Assembly: GCF_001931485.1 (NCBI RefSeq)
Contig: NZ_MSDV01000036.1
Coordinates: 62,001 to 126,000, forward strand
DNA: 64,000 bases
Source: Burkholderia sp. SRS-W-2-2016
GTDB lineage: Bacteria > Pseudomonadota > Gammaproteobacteria > Burkholderiales > Burkholderiaceae
Direction of reading: 5' to 3'
Part shown: one piece after another, positions 25,620 to 36,831 of the stretch
How the letters are laid out: the number at the start of each line of letters is the position of its first letter
Position numbering within the stretch: the stretch's first letter is position 1
Translations under genes and position numbers: made by a program
Notes under the pieces: generated by a model
Databases searched by the model: none
Seen by the model: only the letters and a program-made list of their open reading frames with translations
Told to the model about the DNA's origin: nothing

Positions 25620-26936
25620 TTAGTTGAGCGCATCGGCGCGGCCATAGCGGCGCTCGACGTAGTCGCTCACGATTTGCTGGAATTCTTGCGCGATATTGTC
25701 GCCGCGCAGCGTCTTGACCTTCTCGCCGTCGATGAACACCGGTGCGGCCGGATTCTCGCCCGAGCCCGGCAGGCTGATGCCGATGTTGGCCTGCTTCGAT
25801 TCGCCCGGCCCATTGACGATGCAGCCCATCACCGCGACGTGCATCTGCTCGACGCCGGGGAACTGGTCGCGCCACACCGGCATCTGCTGACGCAGATAGG
25901 TCTGGATTTGCGACGCGAGTTCCTGGAACAGCGTGCTGGTGGTGCGACCGCAGCCCGGGCACGCGATCACCATCGGCGTGAACGAGCGCAGGCCCATCGT
26001 CTGCAGGATTTCCTGACCGACGATCACTTCGCCGGTACGCGATGCGCCCGGTTCCGGCGTCAGCGAAATCCGGATCGTGTCGCCGATGCCCTGTTGCAGC
26101 AGCACCGACAGCGCCGCGGTCGACGCAACAATGCCCTTCGATCCCATGCCCGCCTCGGTCAGCCCGAGGTGCAGCGCGAAATCACAACGGCGCGCGAGTT
26201 CGCGGTACACCGCGATCAGATCCTGCACGCCGCTGACCTTGCACGACAGGATGATCTGGTCACGGCCCAGGCCAAGTTCGACCGCGCGTTCGGCCGAGCC
26301 GATCGCCGACTGGATCAGCGCTTCGTACATCACGCTTTGCGCTTCCCACGGGGTCGCGCGCGAAGCGTTTTCGTCCATCATCTTCGCGAGCAGATCCTGG
26401 TCGAGACTGCCCCAGTTCACGCCGATCCGCACCGGCTTGTCGTATTTGACCGCCGCCTCGATCATCTGCGCGAACTGCGTGTCGCGCTTCGCGCCGTGCC
26501 CGACGTTGCCCGGATTGATCCGGTACTTCGACAGCGCTTCCGCGCAGGCCGGATAGTCGCGCAGCAGCAGATGGCCGTTGTAATGGAAGTCGCCGACGAG
26601 CGGCACCATCACGCCCATGCGGTCGAGCTGCTCGCGAACCGCCGGCACGGCCGCCGCGGCTTCCGGCGTGTTCACGGTGATGCGCACCAGTTCGGAGCCG
26701 GCCTGTGCCAGTTCCTTGATCTGGATCGCGGTGCCGATCGCATCGGCGGTGTCGGTGTTGGTCATCGACTGGACGCGCACCGGCGCATCGCCGCCGATGG
26801 TCACCAGCTGGCCGCCCCAGCGGACGTTGACCGCATGCGACTTGCGCCGCATCGCGGGGCCGCCGAACACCGGCTCGTCGGAAACGATCTTGCTACAGGA
26901 TTGGGATTGAGCCTCGGATTGCATCGAAAAACCCAT
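25620..26936 (-). CDS. ispG: 4-hydroxy-3-methylbut-2-enyl diphosphate synthase IspG (GcpE)
   Basis: 438 aa; an ATG four codons in is an alternative start. IspG carries out the penultimate step of the MEP isoprenoid pathway using a [4Fe-4S] cluster and reducing equivalents. The N-terminal TIM barrel includes VRVQSMTNTDTAD; cluster ligands are in CPGCGRTT and GCIVNGPGE near the C-terminus. It is longer than E. coli IspG (372) because of an insert at ~200-265, common in betaproteobacteria. The electron donor in many bacteria is a flavodoxin or ferredoxin. Confidence 0.96.
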   Translation of the reverse strand: MGFSMQSEAQSQSCSKIVSDEPVFGGPAMRRKSHAVNVRWGGQLVTIGGDAPVRVQSMTNTDTADAIGTAIQIKELAQAGSELVRITVNTPEAAAAVPAVREQLDRMGVMVPLVGDFHYNGHLLLRDYPACAEALSKYRINPGNVGHGAKRDTQFAQMIEAAVKYDKPVRIGVNWGSLDQDLLAKMMDENASRATPWEAQSVMYEALIQSAIGSAERAVELGLGRDQIILSCKVSGVQDLIAVYRELARRCDFALHLGLTEAGMGSKGIVASTAALSVLLQQGIGDTIRISLTPEPGASRTGEVIVGQEILQTMGLRSFTPMVIACPGCGRTTSTLFQELASQIQTYLRQQMPVWRDQFPGVEQMHVAVMGCIVNGPGESKQANIGISLPGSGENPAAPVFIDGEKVKTLRGDNIAQEFQQIVSDYVERRYGRADALN

Positions 26937-27021
26937 TTACGCCGCATGCGCTACACAAAAACGCAGCGCCTGAATTGAAAAAGCGCCGCGGACCGGGTGG
27001 CCGCGGCGCGTACCGTATCTG

Positions 27022-28143
27022 TCAAGGCAGCGCAAAGCGCGCCACGTTGCCCTTGGCTGCCGAATATTTCGCGGGATCAACCGGCTGGCCGTCGAGCGTG
27101 ATCGATTCGAGACCCGCTTTGTTACCAACGGTGACCTTGAACGGTCCCGCGCCGCTCACTTCCTTCGAATCGCCCGCATGCACGAGGCCGGAGAACAGCT
27201 CCTTGCCGTCCTTGCCGCGTACGCTGAACCAGCTGTCCTGGGTCACGCGCAGCGCGACAACCGCTTCGCCCGGCGCCGCCACGGTCGCTGGCGCCGATGC
27301 GCCCGCGACGACCGCCGCCGGCGCGCTCGCGGCCGCCTGCGGCTGCGAGCCGGCCTTCGGTGCGGCGGCAGTCGTGTTCGCTGCGGGCGCCGCGCCCGCC
27401 GTCGTACCGGTGGCGAGCGGCGTGGGCATCGGCGTCGCCGATGCCGCCGCGGTGTCCGCGCCCGCCGCATTATTGTCCGCAGTGGCAGCCGGCGCTGCCG
27501 CGTCCGGAGTCGACGCGCCTTCCTGCGCCGCCGTCGCTGGAGCTTGCGCAACCGCGCCCGAGGCAACCGTGTCGCTACTCGTCGAACCGTTCGCGCTCGC
27601 CTTCAGACGCGCGAGCCACGCGGACGAATCGCCGCCATTGGTACGCCACATGCCGAGCGCGATGACCGCGACGACAATCGCGGCGACACCCCACAGCCAC
27701 GAACGGCTTTTGTGGCCGCTGTCGCCGAGCGTCAGCGAAACCTTGCCGCGCGGCAGATCCTTGCCCGACGATGCCGGCATCGACAGATTCGGCGCGGGCA
27801 CGCCCTTTTCGCGCCGCAGTGCTGCGGTAAACGGCGCCGGATCGGCGCCGAGCATCTTCGCGTAGCTGCGCACCACGCCGAGCGCGAAAGTGGTATCCGG
27901 CAGATGGCTGATGTCGCCCGCCTCGAGCGCACTCAGCTTGACGACCGACACCTTCAGCCGCGCCGACACGTCTTCGATCGTCCAGCCTTTCGCCTCACGC
28001 AACTGGTTCAAGCGCGCGCCAACCGCCGCCAGCGAATCGAGGGCCGGCTGCACGACCGGCTGAACCACCGCACGCGCTACGGGTGCCGGATGGCCGTCGT
28101 TCGTGTCTGTCTCGTGCGGCTGCGGGTGCTGCGGCTCACTCAT
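27022..28143 (-). CDS. RodZ-type helix-turn-helix membrane protein
   Basis: 373 aa from the ATG at 28143 (AAGGA 6 nt upstream). The cytosolic N-terminus has a Xre-like helix-turn-helix (~50-105, LNQLREAKGWTIEDVSARLK), then one membrane helix (SWLWGVAAIVVAVIALGMW), a ~120-residue Ala/Pro/Thr linker, and a C-terminal beta domain (DUF4115; VVALRVTQDSWFSVRGKDGK). RodZ links MreB filaments to the elongasome. The rlmN-rodZ-ispG-hisS order matches E. coli, which makes RodZ the best reading. Confidence 0.9.
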   Translation of the reverse strand: MSEPQHPQPHETDTNDGHPAPVARAVVQPVVQPALDSLAAVGARLNQLREAKGWTIEDVSARLKVSVVKLSALEAGDISHLPDTTFALGVVRSYAKMLGADPAPFTAALRREKGVPAPNLSMPASSGKDLPRGKVSLTLGDSGHKSRSWLWGVAAIVVAVIALGMWRTNGGDSSAWLARLKASANGSTSSDTVASGAVAQAPATAAQEGASTPDAAAPAATADNNAAGADTAAASATPMPTPLATGTTAGAAPAANTTAAAPKAGSQPQAAASAPAAVVAGASAPATVAAPGEAVVALRVTQDSWFSVRGKDGKELFSGLVHAGDSKEVSGAGPFKVTVGNKAGLESITLDGQPVDPAKYSAAKGNVARFALP

Positions 28144-28356
28144 CCCAAATCCTTTCGCGTCGATTCTTTTCTGGTGCAACCGGACGGGCTCGAGCCTCAC
28201 GTCCAAATCGCAGACCGTTTATAACAAAATGCGCGGCTTTGTGTGCCGCTCCTGATCGATTCTGCAAACTTTCTTTTCAATCGGCGGGGGCATCTGGCAC
28301 TTTGTTGCGTGCGCGCCGCTTTTCGCGCGACCGCCAGCCCTGCCATCGCCGCCCGA

Positions 28357-29508
28357 TTACACGGCGCGAACTTCGATGACCTTCGCCGCCTTCCCGGTGC
28401 GTTCAGCAAGACGCGTGCGGTCCTTCACCGCACCGGCCAGCTGACCGCAGGCAGCATCGATATCGTCGCCGCGGGTCTTGCGCACCGTGGTGACGACGCC
28501 CGCGTCCATCAGCACCTGCGCAAACCGCTTGATCTGTTCCGGCTTCGAGCGGATGAGGCCCGATTCTGGGAACGGATTGAACGGAATCAGATTGAATTTG
28601 CACGGCACGTTGCGCGTGACGGCGAGCAGTTCGCGCGCGTGCGCCTCGCTGTCGTTCACGCCATCGAGCATGCAATATTCGAACGTAATGAAATCGCGCG
28701 GCGCAACCTTCAGATAGCGCTCGCAGGCAGCCATCAGTTCGCGTAGCGGATACTTCTTGTTCAGCGGCACCAGCATGTCGCGCAGCGCGTCGTTCGACGC
28801 ATGCAGCGACACCGCAAGCGCTACCGGCAGGTCTGCGCCGAGCCGGTCCATCATTGGTACCACGCCCGAGGTGGACAGCGTCACGCGCCGGCGCGACAGG
28901 CCGTACGCGTTGTCGTCGAGCATCAGCCGCATGGCCGGCACGACCGCATCGTAATTGAGCAGCGGCTCGCCCATGCCCATCATCACGACGTTGGTGACCA
29001 CACGTTCACCTTTACCGTCGCCGCCCATCGCGCGCCCACCGGTATCGCCGCGCGTCGCGCGCAGCGCAAATTCGGCCATGCGCAGCTGGCCGATGATTTC
29101 GCCGGTGGAGAGATTGCGGGAGAAACCCTGCTTGCCGGTCGAGCAGAACCGGCAATTGACCGCGCACCCGGCCTGCGACGACACGCACAGCGTGCCACGC
29201 GTTTCCTCGGGGATGTACACGGTTTCAACGGCGTTGCCGTTGCCGACGTCGATCAGCCACTTGCGGGTGCCGTCCGTCGAAATATGGTCGCTGACGATGC
29301 CGGGCATCGTGATCGACGCGCGCCCCTTGAGCTTTTCGCGCAAGGACTTCGCGAGATCGGTCATACCGTCGAAGTCGGCAGCGTTGTACTGGTGAATCCA
29401 GCGCTGCAATTGCTTGGCGCGAAACGGTTTCTCGCCCAGGCTGTCGCAATAGGCGACGAGCCCTTGGGCGTCGAGGTCGAGAAGGTTGACGTTGGGACTG
29501 CTCGTCAT
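28357..29508 (-). CDS. rlmN: Dual-specificity RNA methyltransferase RlmN
   Basis: 383 aa from the ATG at 29508 (AGGA 6 nt upstream). It is a radical SAM enzyme methylating A2503 of 23S rRNA and A37 of some tRNAs. The cluster motif CAVNCRFC (CX3CX2C) is in SQAGCAVNCRFCSTGKQGFS; GMGEPLLNYD and the C-terminal catalytic Cys region FNLIPFNPF... are present. It sits downstream of ndk and upstream of rodZ, as in E. coli. Confidence 0.97.
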   Translation of the reverse strand: MTSSPNVNLLDLDAQGLVAYCDSLGEKPFRAKQLQRWIHQYNAADFDGMTDLAKSLREKLKGRASITMPGIVSDHISTDGTRKWLIDVGNGNAVETVYIPEETRGTLCVSSQAGCAVNCRFCSTGKQGFSRNLSTGEIIGQLRMAEFALRATRGDTGGRAMGGDGKGERVVTNVVMMGMGEPLLNYDAVVPAMRLMLDDNAYGLSRRRVTLSTSGVVPMMDRLGADLPVALAVSLHASNDALRDMLVPLNKKYPLRELMAACERYLKVAPRDFITFEYCMLDGVNDSEAHARELLAVTRNVPCKFNLIPFNPFPESGLIRSKPEQIKRFAQVLMDAGVVTTVRKTRGDDIDAACGQLAGAVKDRTRLAERTGKAAKVIEVRAV

Positions 29509-29722
29509 ATCGAATCCTGCCATTTCAGTGCGAGACTACATTCATGCAACAAGCTGCATGAACGCCCTGCCGATCGCGCCCATTCCTGCTGCTTTTACCT
29601 TACTACTTTGCCGGCCCGCGCGCGCGATTCGTGCGATAAAACCCGGCTGCACGAAACCCACGACCCCGGACCGGCCTGCACATTCCGCGGGGCACCGCTC
29701 ATGCGGCGTCCGCAGTAAGTGC

Positions 29723-30148
29723 TTAACGTGCGTAGACGTTGACTTGCGGGAAGAAGAAAGCGATTTCGACCGCTGCCGTTTCCGCTGCGTCCGAGCCGTG
29801 GACTGCGTTAGCGTCGATGCTGTCGGCGAAGTCGGCGCGGATCGTGCCCGCATCCGCCTTCTTCGGATCCGTCGCGCCCATCAGTTCGCGGTGCTTCAGG
29901 ATTGCGTTTTCGCCTTCCAGAACCTGCACCACCACCGGACCCGAGATCATGAATTCGACGAGGTCCTTGAAGAACGGACGCGCTGCGTGCACAGCGTAGA
30001 ACTTCTCAGCGTCAGCACGCGACAGATGAACCATGCGCGATGCCGCGATCTTCAGACCAGCGTTTTCGAAGCGGCTGTAGATCTGGCCGATAACGTTCTT
30101 TGCCACTGCGTCCGGCTTGATAATCGACAGGGTGCGTTCGATCGCCAT
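29723..30148 (-). CDS. ndk: Nucleoside diphosphate kinase
   Basis: 141 aa starting MAIERTLSIIKPDAVAKNVI, preceded by GGAG. The active-site histidine is in NAVHGSD. Ndk transfers phosphate from ATP to other NDPs, balancing NTP pools. It heads the long minus-strand block; a 214-bp spacer separates it from rlmN. A TACAAT box on the minus strand at 30195-30200 could be its -10, without a clear -35. Confidence 0.98.
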   Translation of the reverse strand: MAIERTLSIIKPDAVAKNVIGQIYSRFENAGLKIAASRMVHLSRADAEKFYAVHAARPFFKDLVEFMISGPVVVQVLEGENAILKHRELMGATDPKKADAGTIRADFADSIDANAVHGSDAAETAAVEIAFFFPQVNVYAR

Positions 30149-30307
30149 AAAAACTCCAAAAAATTAAGAGGTTACAGATTCAAATGAATCCGCAATTGTA
30201 GCATGTTCCCGTGTATGATTGCGATTGAACCCTTACGGCACTGAAAGGTTGCTGGCAGGAAGGCTAATAATTCTGGTAGCGTAGGCTGTGTGGGGGATTG
30301 CGGGGTA

Positions 30308-30335
30308 TTGAAACTCCCTGCCGCGGCGCTAATCT
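30308..30335 (+). promoter_or_regulatory. Candidate promoter of the YccA-type gene
   Basis: TTGAAA (30308-30313), 16-bp spacer, TAATCT (30330-30335). It is about 80 bp upstream of the ATG at 30419, in the divergent region shared with ndk. Confidence 0.4.
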
Positions 30336-30418
30336 TAGGGGTAAATGCCGCGTCCGCCGGCACTTCACGAATTTCCGTATCACCATCACGAAACACGCTT
30401 GCGAGGTAAGGAGAGACC

Positions 30419-31117
30419 ATGAACGATCATCCGTATATGTTTGGCCGCAACGGCGCGGTCAGCACGGCCGAAACGCGTAACCGGGTGCTACGCAATACCT
30501 ACTGGCTGCTCGCGCTGTCGATGATTCCGACCGTGCTCGGCGCATGGGTCGGCCTCGCCACCGGCTTCTCGCTGTTCGCCGCGACGAGCCCGGCAATGAG
30601 CATGCTGGCGTTCTTCGCGATCGCGTTCGGCTTCATGTTCGCGATCCAGCGCACCAAAGACAGCGCGGTGGGCGTGTTCGTGCTGCTCGGCTTCACGTTC
30701 TTCATGGGGCTGATGCTGTCGCGCATCCTCTCGTTCGTGCTCGGCTTCTCGAACGGTCCGTCGCTGATCATGCTCGCGTTCGGTGGCACTGGTGTGATCT
30801 TCGCGGCCATGGCCACCATCGCCACGGTCAGCAAGCGTGACTTCTCGGGTCTCGGCAAGTGGCTGTTCATGGGCGTGATCGTGCTGCTGCTGGCATCGGT
30901 CGCGAACGTGTTCCTGCAACTGCCGGCGCTGATGCTGACGGTCTCGGTGCTCGCGATCGTGATTTTCTCCGCGTACATCATGTTCGACGTGCAGCGCGTG
31001 GTGAACGGCGGCGAAACCAACTACATCACCGCGACGCTCGCGATTTACCTCGACCTGTACAACGTGTTCGTCAACCTGCTGGCCCTGCTCGGCATCTTCG
31101 GCGGCAACCGCAACTAA
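30419..31117 (+). CDS. Bax inhibitor-1/YccA family membrane protein
   Basis: 232 aa with about seven hydrophobic helices. The ATG has a strong AAGGAGAG site. The family block SKRDFSGLGKWLFMG and the terminal stretch ITATLAIYLDLYNVFVNLLAL are typical of BI-1/YccA proteins. E. coli YccA binds FtsH and moderates its activity; notably hflK and hflC, other FtsH modulators, are in this window too, though not adjacent. Some relatives act as pH-sensitive calcium leaks. It is flanked by a strong terminator and likely monocistronic. Confidence 0.93.
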   Translation: MNDHPYMFGRNGAVSTAETRNRVLRNTYWLLALSMIPTVLGAWVGLATGFSLFAATSPAMSMLAFFAIAFGFMFAIQRTKDSAVGVFVLLGFTFFMGLMLSRILSFVLGFSNGPSLIMLAFGGTGVIFAAMATIATVSKRDFSGLGKWLFMGVIVLLLASVANVFLQLPALMLTVSVLAIVIFSAYIMFDVQRVVNGGETNYITATLAIYLDLYNVFVNLLALLGIFGGNRN

Positions 31118-31165
31118 GTCCGGTCGACACGGGGCGCCCCGGCGCCGCCTTCAGTGGCTTAAAGC

Positions 31166-31205
31166 AAAAAGCCCATAGCGAGCAATCGTTATGGGCTTTT
31201 TTTAT
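31166..31205. terminator. Bidirectional terminator after the YccA-type gene
   Basis: AAAAAGCCCATAGCG and CGTTATGGGCTTTTT arms with one G-U pair and a 6-nt loop, then a T-run; the A-run on the left side makes it usable by the minus-strand MBL gene as well. Confidence 0.9.
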
Positions 31206-31255
31206 TGCGCGACCATCTGAAATCGGTGTCGCGGTCGCCAGTCGTCAGACCGGCA

Positions 31256-32029
31256 TCAAACCGACAACCACGCGAATCCGTCGCTTTGCGACGCCACCAC
31301 GACCTCGGTGTGCGCCGCGCCGAGTACGCCCGCCAACGCCGCCTGCGCCAGTTCCGGCAGATTGTTCTGCTGACTCAGATGCGCGGCCACCAGATGCCGC
31401 AAGCGCGAGCGATCGAGCGACGCCAGAATGTCCGCCGCCGCATCGTTGTTCAGATGGCCATGATTGCCGCCGATGCGCGCCTTCAGCGACGGCGGATAGC
31501 GGCTGCCCGCGAGCATCTGCACGTCGTGATTGCACTCGAGCACCAGCGCGTCGCAGCCGCTCAGCACCGAGCTGATATGCGGCGTGGACGTACCGACGTC
31601 GGTCAGCACGCCGAGCCGGCTCGCGCCATTCGAGAACACGTATTGCAACGGCTCGCGGGCGTCGTGCGGAACGGTATAGGGGAGGATGCTGAGGTCGCCG
31701 ATCGCCACCGCCTCGTCGCCCCACAGCACCTGCAGGTCGACATCGGCTTCGTCGGCGCCCACCGCGCGCGCGGTGCCCCAGCTCATGTACAACGGAATCG
31801 ACCACTTGCGCGCCAGCGTCAGCGCGCCACCGATGTGGTCGCTATGTTCATGGGTAATCAGAATTGCGTCGAGATGCTCGGCACTCGCGCCGAGCCGCGC
31901 CAGACGCTTCTCGACTTCGCGCGCGGAAAAGCCGCAATCGAGCAGCACGCGCGTGGTGGTCGTACCGCTGTGCGCTTCGACCAGCAGCGCGTTGCCTTCA
32001 CTGCCGCTGCCAAGACTTGCGAAGCGCAC
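31256..32029 (-). CDS. Metallo-beta-lactamase fold hydrolase (YycJ/WalJ-like)
   Basis: 257 aa; the start is GTG at 32029, 8 nt after the bamC stop, with GGTGGG upstream. The zinc motif HEHSDH is at ~60-65 (ILITHEHSDHIGG), the opening MRFASLGSGSEGNALLVE is typical of the YycJ-like MBL family, and further ligands are in CNHD and GNHGHLNND. Members are zinc-dependent phosphodiesterases or nucleases; the exact substrate is not readable. It is the last gene of the dapA-bamC unit. Confidence 0.88.
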   Translation of the reverse strand: MRFASLGSGSEGNALLVEAHSGTTTTRVLLDCGFSAREVEKRLARLGASAEHLDAILITHEHSDHIGGALTLARKWSIPLYMSWGTARAVGADEADVDLQVLWGDEAVAIGDLSILPYTVPHDAREPLQYVFSNGASRLGVLTDVGTSTPHISSVLSGCDALVLECNHDVQMLAGSRYPPSLKARIGGNHGHLNNDAAADILASLDRSRLRHLVAAHLSQQNNLPELAQAALAGVLGAAHTEVVVASQSDGFAWLSV

Positions 32030-32036
32030 GACCCAC

Positions 32037-33176
32037 CTAGTTCAGTTGCGAGTGCAGCAGCGACACGATGCGCTGCGCGTCCGACGACGTATCGATCTGG
32101 CCGCTCGCGTTCAGCACCGCGACCTGGGTCACCGAGTCACCCTTCGCGCGCACGTTGACGAGGAATTCCTGCCCCGGCTTGCGCGCGGAATTGCCGCTGT
32201 AGAACAGCTTGCCGAACAGCCCTTCCTTCTTCAGCTCCTGCATCGAATCCGCGTAGCGCACGTAGTAGATGCCCTTCTCGCGATCGCGGTTGTCGACGGT
32301 GAAGTTGGTGCGGTCGAGCGCGAGGCCCACGCGCAGCCATGCACGGTCGAACGATTCCTGCAGGTCGAGCGTCGACGCACCCGCGTTCTGCTCGATCGTG
32401 GCCGGCGCGGCGGCCGGACGCGCGTCGGTCAGCAACTGCTTCGACTGCGCTTCGGTCAGGCCGAACTTCTGCATCAGCTTGGCGAGGAACAGCGCCTCAA
32501 GCGCCGGATCGCGCGGACGCTCTTCCCAACGCGACGAGGTCTTGTCCTGGCCGGTCAGCACTTCTTCCATCGCGCTATGCGTGATCGAAATGTCCGTCGT
32601 GCTGTTCGGACCGCGCGACACCAGCGTACGGAAGCTGTCGCGGGTACCCGACGAGTACGCGAAGTCGATCAGCTTGCCCACCGTGCGGCGGAACCAGTCG
32701 TCCGGAATGTTCGCGCGGTTTTCAGCCCAGTCGGTCGTCATGATGCCGGTGGATGCCGCATCGGTCTTCAGCGCAAAGCCGTTCTCCTGCCAGAACTCCT
32801 GCAACTGCGGCCACAGCTGTTCCGGCGAACGTCCGTCGACCACCAGCCAGCGGCGATCGCCGTCGCGCTCGATGTGCATGCCGAGCGGATCCTGCGCGGT
32901 CGGCTGGCCTTCCGACGCGTTGCCCGCAGCCGTCACGTTGCGCGCGGTCGCGCCGCCCAGCGCCAGGTTGGCGGGCGGCGCCACATAGCGCTGGTCAGCC
33001 GGCGAGGTGCTCAGATCGCTCGGCACCGCGAGCGGCGGCGCACTGGCGGTGGATTTGTAATCGACGCGGTCGGAGGCAAACCAGTCGTTCAGCGTGTCAC
33101 AGCCGGCGAGCGATGCCAGGGCAAGCGCCAGCGCCGCCATGCGGGTTGCGTGGAGGGAAAGTGCGGAACGTTTCAT
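32037..33176 (-). CDS. bamC: Outer membrane assembly lipoprotein BamC
   Basis: 379 aa from the ATG at 33176 (MKRSALSLHATRMAALALAL). The lipobox LAGC gives Cys26. The BamC/NlpB region follows (RWLVVDGRSPEQLWPQLQEF and YYVRYADSM...KLF), with two helix-grip domains as in E. coli. It is part of the BamABCDE machine for outer-membrane beta-barrels. Its place directly downstream of dapA is the same as nlpB in E. coli. It is slightly longer than E. coli BamC (344). Confidence 0.94.
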   Translation of the reverse strand: MKRSALSLHATRMAALALALASLAGCDTLNDWFASDRVDYKSTASAPPLAVPSDLSTSPADQRYVAPPANLALGGATARNVTAAGNASEGQPTAQDPLGMHIERDGDRRWLVVDGRSPEQLWPQLQEFWQENGFALKTDAASTGIMTTDWAENRANIPDDWFRRTVGKLIDFAYSSGTRDSFRTLVSRGPNSTTDISITHSAMEEVLTGQDKTSSRWEERPRDPALEALFLAKLMQKFGLTEAQSKQLLTDARPAAAPATIEQNAGASTLDLQESFDRAWLRVGLALDRTNFTVDNRDREKGIYYVRYADSMQELKKEGLFGKLFYSGNSARKPGQEFLVNVRAKGDSVTQVAVLNASGQIDTSSDAQRIVSLLHSQLN

Positions 33177-33304
33177 GAAGTCCTTCGTGATGCTGGAACG
33201 CGATGCCTGGTTCGGTCTGCCGGGAACGTGGGCTGAAGCGACGTCGGTTAATGAAATGCCGGTGGCGGTCTTGCGCGGACGCTGCGACTGGGCGGACGCG
33301 CCGC

Positions 33305-34222
<918 letters not shown>

Positions 34223-34265
34223 GAAAAGCCATGAATTTGATCAGGTAAACCGCGATTGTAGCGGA

Positions 34266-34868
34266 TTAGCCCGCCAACTCGTAACACGGTGGGAATGCTG
34301 TCTGCTCGGGGTTGTTCGAACCCGCGGCCTCGCGGATCGCGCAGATGCGCTGAACGTAGGCCGGACGCGGCTGCGCAAGAAATCCGTCCTGATACGCGAC
34401 CACCCGCAACTGGCCGCGCACCTGCTCCAGCAGCTCGCCCGGAGCGAGCAGAAAGGCCGGATTGGAGGGCTTGCCGACGCTTTCGTTTCCTTGCGCGAAG
34501 GTCTCGTAAACCAGTACGCCGCCGGGCGCGAGCGCACCCAGTAGCTGTGGGAACAGCGGCCGGTGCAGGTAGTTGGTCACGACGAGCGCGGCGAACGCCG
34601 CGTCCGCGGGCAACGGCCACGGCGCGTTTTCGAGGTCGGCCACGAGCGGCGAGACGAGCGGCACATCGCGCAGCAAGTCGAGCGCGGCCGCGTCGCGATC
34701 GACCGCGGTGACCGGATGCCCGCGCGACGCGAAAAAGCGTGCATGCCGCCCCGCTCCCGACGCGACGTCGAGCACCGCGCCGCCCGGCGCGACAAGGTGC
34801 GCCCAGTCACGCACCCAGCGCGACGGCTCACCGAGACCATGCGGAACGGCGACGGACGTGCTCATCAT
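34266..34868 (-). CDS. Class I SAM-dependent methyltransferase
   Basis: 200 aa. The SAM-binding motif I is VLDVASGAGRHA at ~33-44, with acidic residue D57 in VTAVDRD (motif II). The rest is a short Rossmann-type fold resembling TehB-like or small-molecule methyltransferases. Two adjacent ATGs are possible starts (34868, 34865). It follows trpS by 25 bp and precedes dapA by 43 bp, so it is likely co-transcribed. Substrate unknown. Confidence 0.85.
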   Translation of the reverse strand: MMSTSVAVPHGLGEPSRWVRDWAHLVAPGGAVLDVASGAGRHARFFASRGHPVTAVDRDAAALDLLRDVPLVSPLVADLENAPWPLPADAAFAALVVTNYLHRPLFPQLLGALAPGGVLVYETFAQGNESVGKPSNPAFLLAPGELLEQVRGQLRVVAYQDGFLAQPRPAYVQRICAIREAAGSNNPEQTAFPPCYELAG

Positions 34869-34893
34869 CGGGGGTCTGCTTTAACGCGCCGGC

Positions 34894-36096
<1,203 letters not shown>

Positions 36097-36103
36097 GGTT
36101 GTA

Positions 36104-36766
36104 TTAGAAGAGCGAAACGAGTGGAGTCAGAATTGCGGTGATCGCGCCGTAGCCGAGGGTGACGAGCGGCCTGAGCCAGAAACGGGTGAGCGTGCCCGTC
36201 ATCACCAGCGCCATCACGATGAAAAAGCCGTAGGGTTCGAGGCGCGCGAGCATCAGCGACGGCCGCGGCGGCAACAGCGCCATCAGCACGCGGCCGCCGT
36301 CGAGCGGCGGCAACGGGAACAGGTTCAGCACGCCGAGCACCAGGTTCACGCCGACCCCGGCGCCCGCCATGCGGGTGAAAAACGGTTCGTCGACATTGAG
36401 CACCGCGAGCGCGACGCCGACCACGCCCCAGATCAACGCCTGGATGAAGTTGCACAGCGGCCCGGCCGCCGCGACCCACAGGCTGCCCCAGCGCGGATTG
36501 CGCAGATTGCCGAACGCGACCGGCACCGGCTTCGCATAGCCGAACATGAACGCGCCGCTGGTCGCGAAATACAGCAGCAGCGGAATCGCGATCGTGCCGA
36601 GCGGATCGATGTGGCGCATCGGGTTGATCGATACGCGGCCGAGCACGTAGGCGGTGTTGTCGCCGAGCCAGCGCGCGACGTAACCGTGCGCGGCCTCGTG
36701 CAGCGTGATCGCGAAAATCACCGGCAGCGCGTACACCGCAATGGTCTGTATCAGGGAAGAATCCAT
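36104..36766 (-). CDS. Site-2 (M50) membrane protease family protein
   Basis: 220 aa with about six hydrophobic segments. The zinc motif HEAAH is in ITLHEAAHGYVARWLGD near residue 23, and the second ligand block LNLFPLPPLDGGRVL is present. Such proteases cut substrates inside the membrane. This short form, without PDZ domains, is regularly found next to trpS in proteobacteria. Substrate unknown. Confidence 0.9.
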   Translation of the reverse strand: MDSSLIQTIAVYALPVIFAITLHEAAHGYVARWLGDNTAYVLGRVSINPMRHIDPLGTIAIPLLLYFATSGAFMFGYAKPVPVAFGNLRNPRWGSLWVAAAGPLCNFIQALIWGVVGVALAVLNVDEPFFTRMAGAGVGVNLVLGVLNLFPLPPLDGGRVLMALLPPRPSLMLARLEPYGFFIVMALVMTGTLTRFWLRPLVTLGYGAITAILTPLVSLF

Positions 36767-36831
36767 AACTCGCTATTGTAACAATGCGCCTGCGCGCGTC
36801 TGTCCGGTTTCACTCATGCTGCTCGAGCCGC

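Noticed and set aside
30172..30420. 82-codon minus-strand frame upstream of ndk
   Set aside because: It covers the divergent promoter region, has no motif and no ribosome site; better explained as non-coding.
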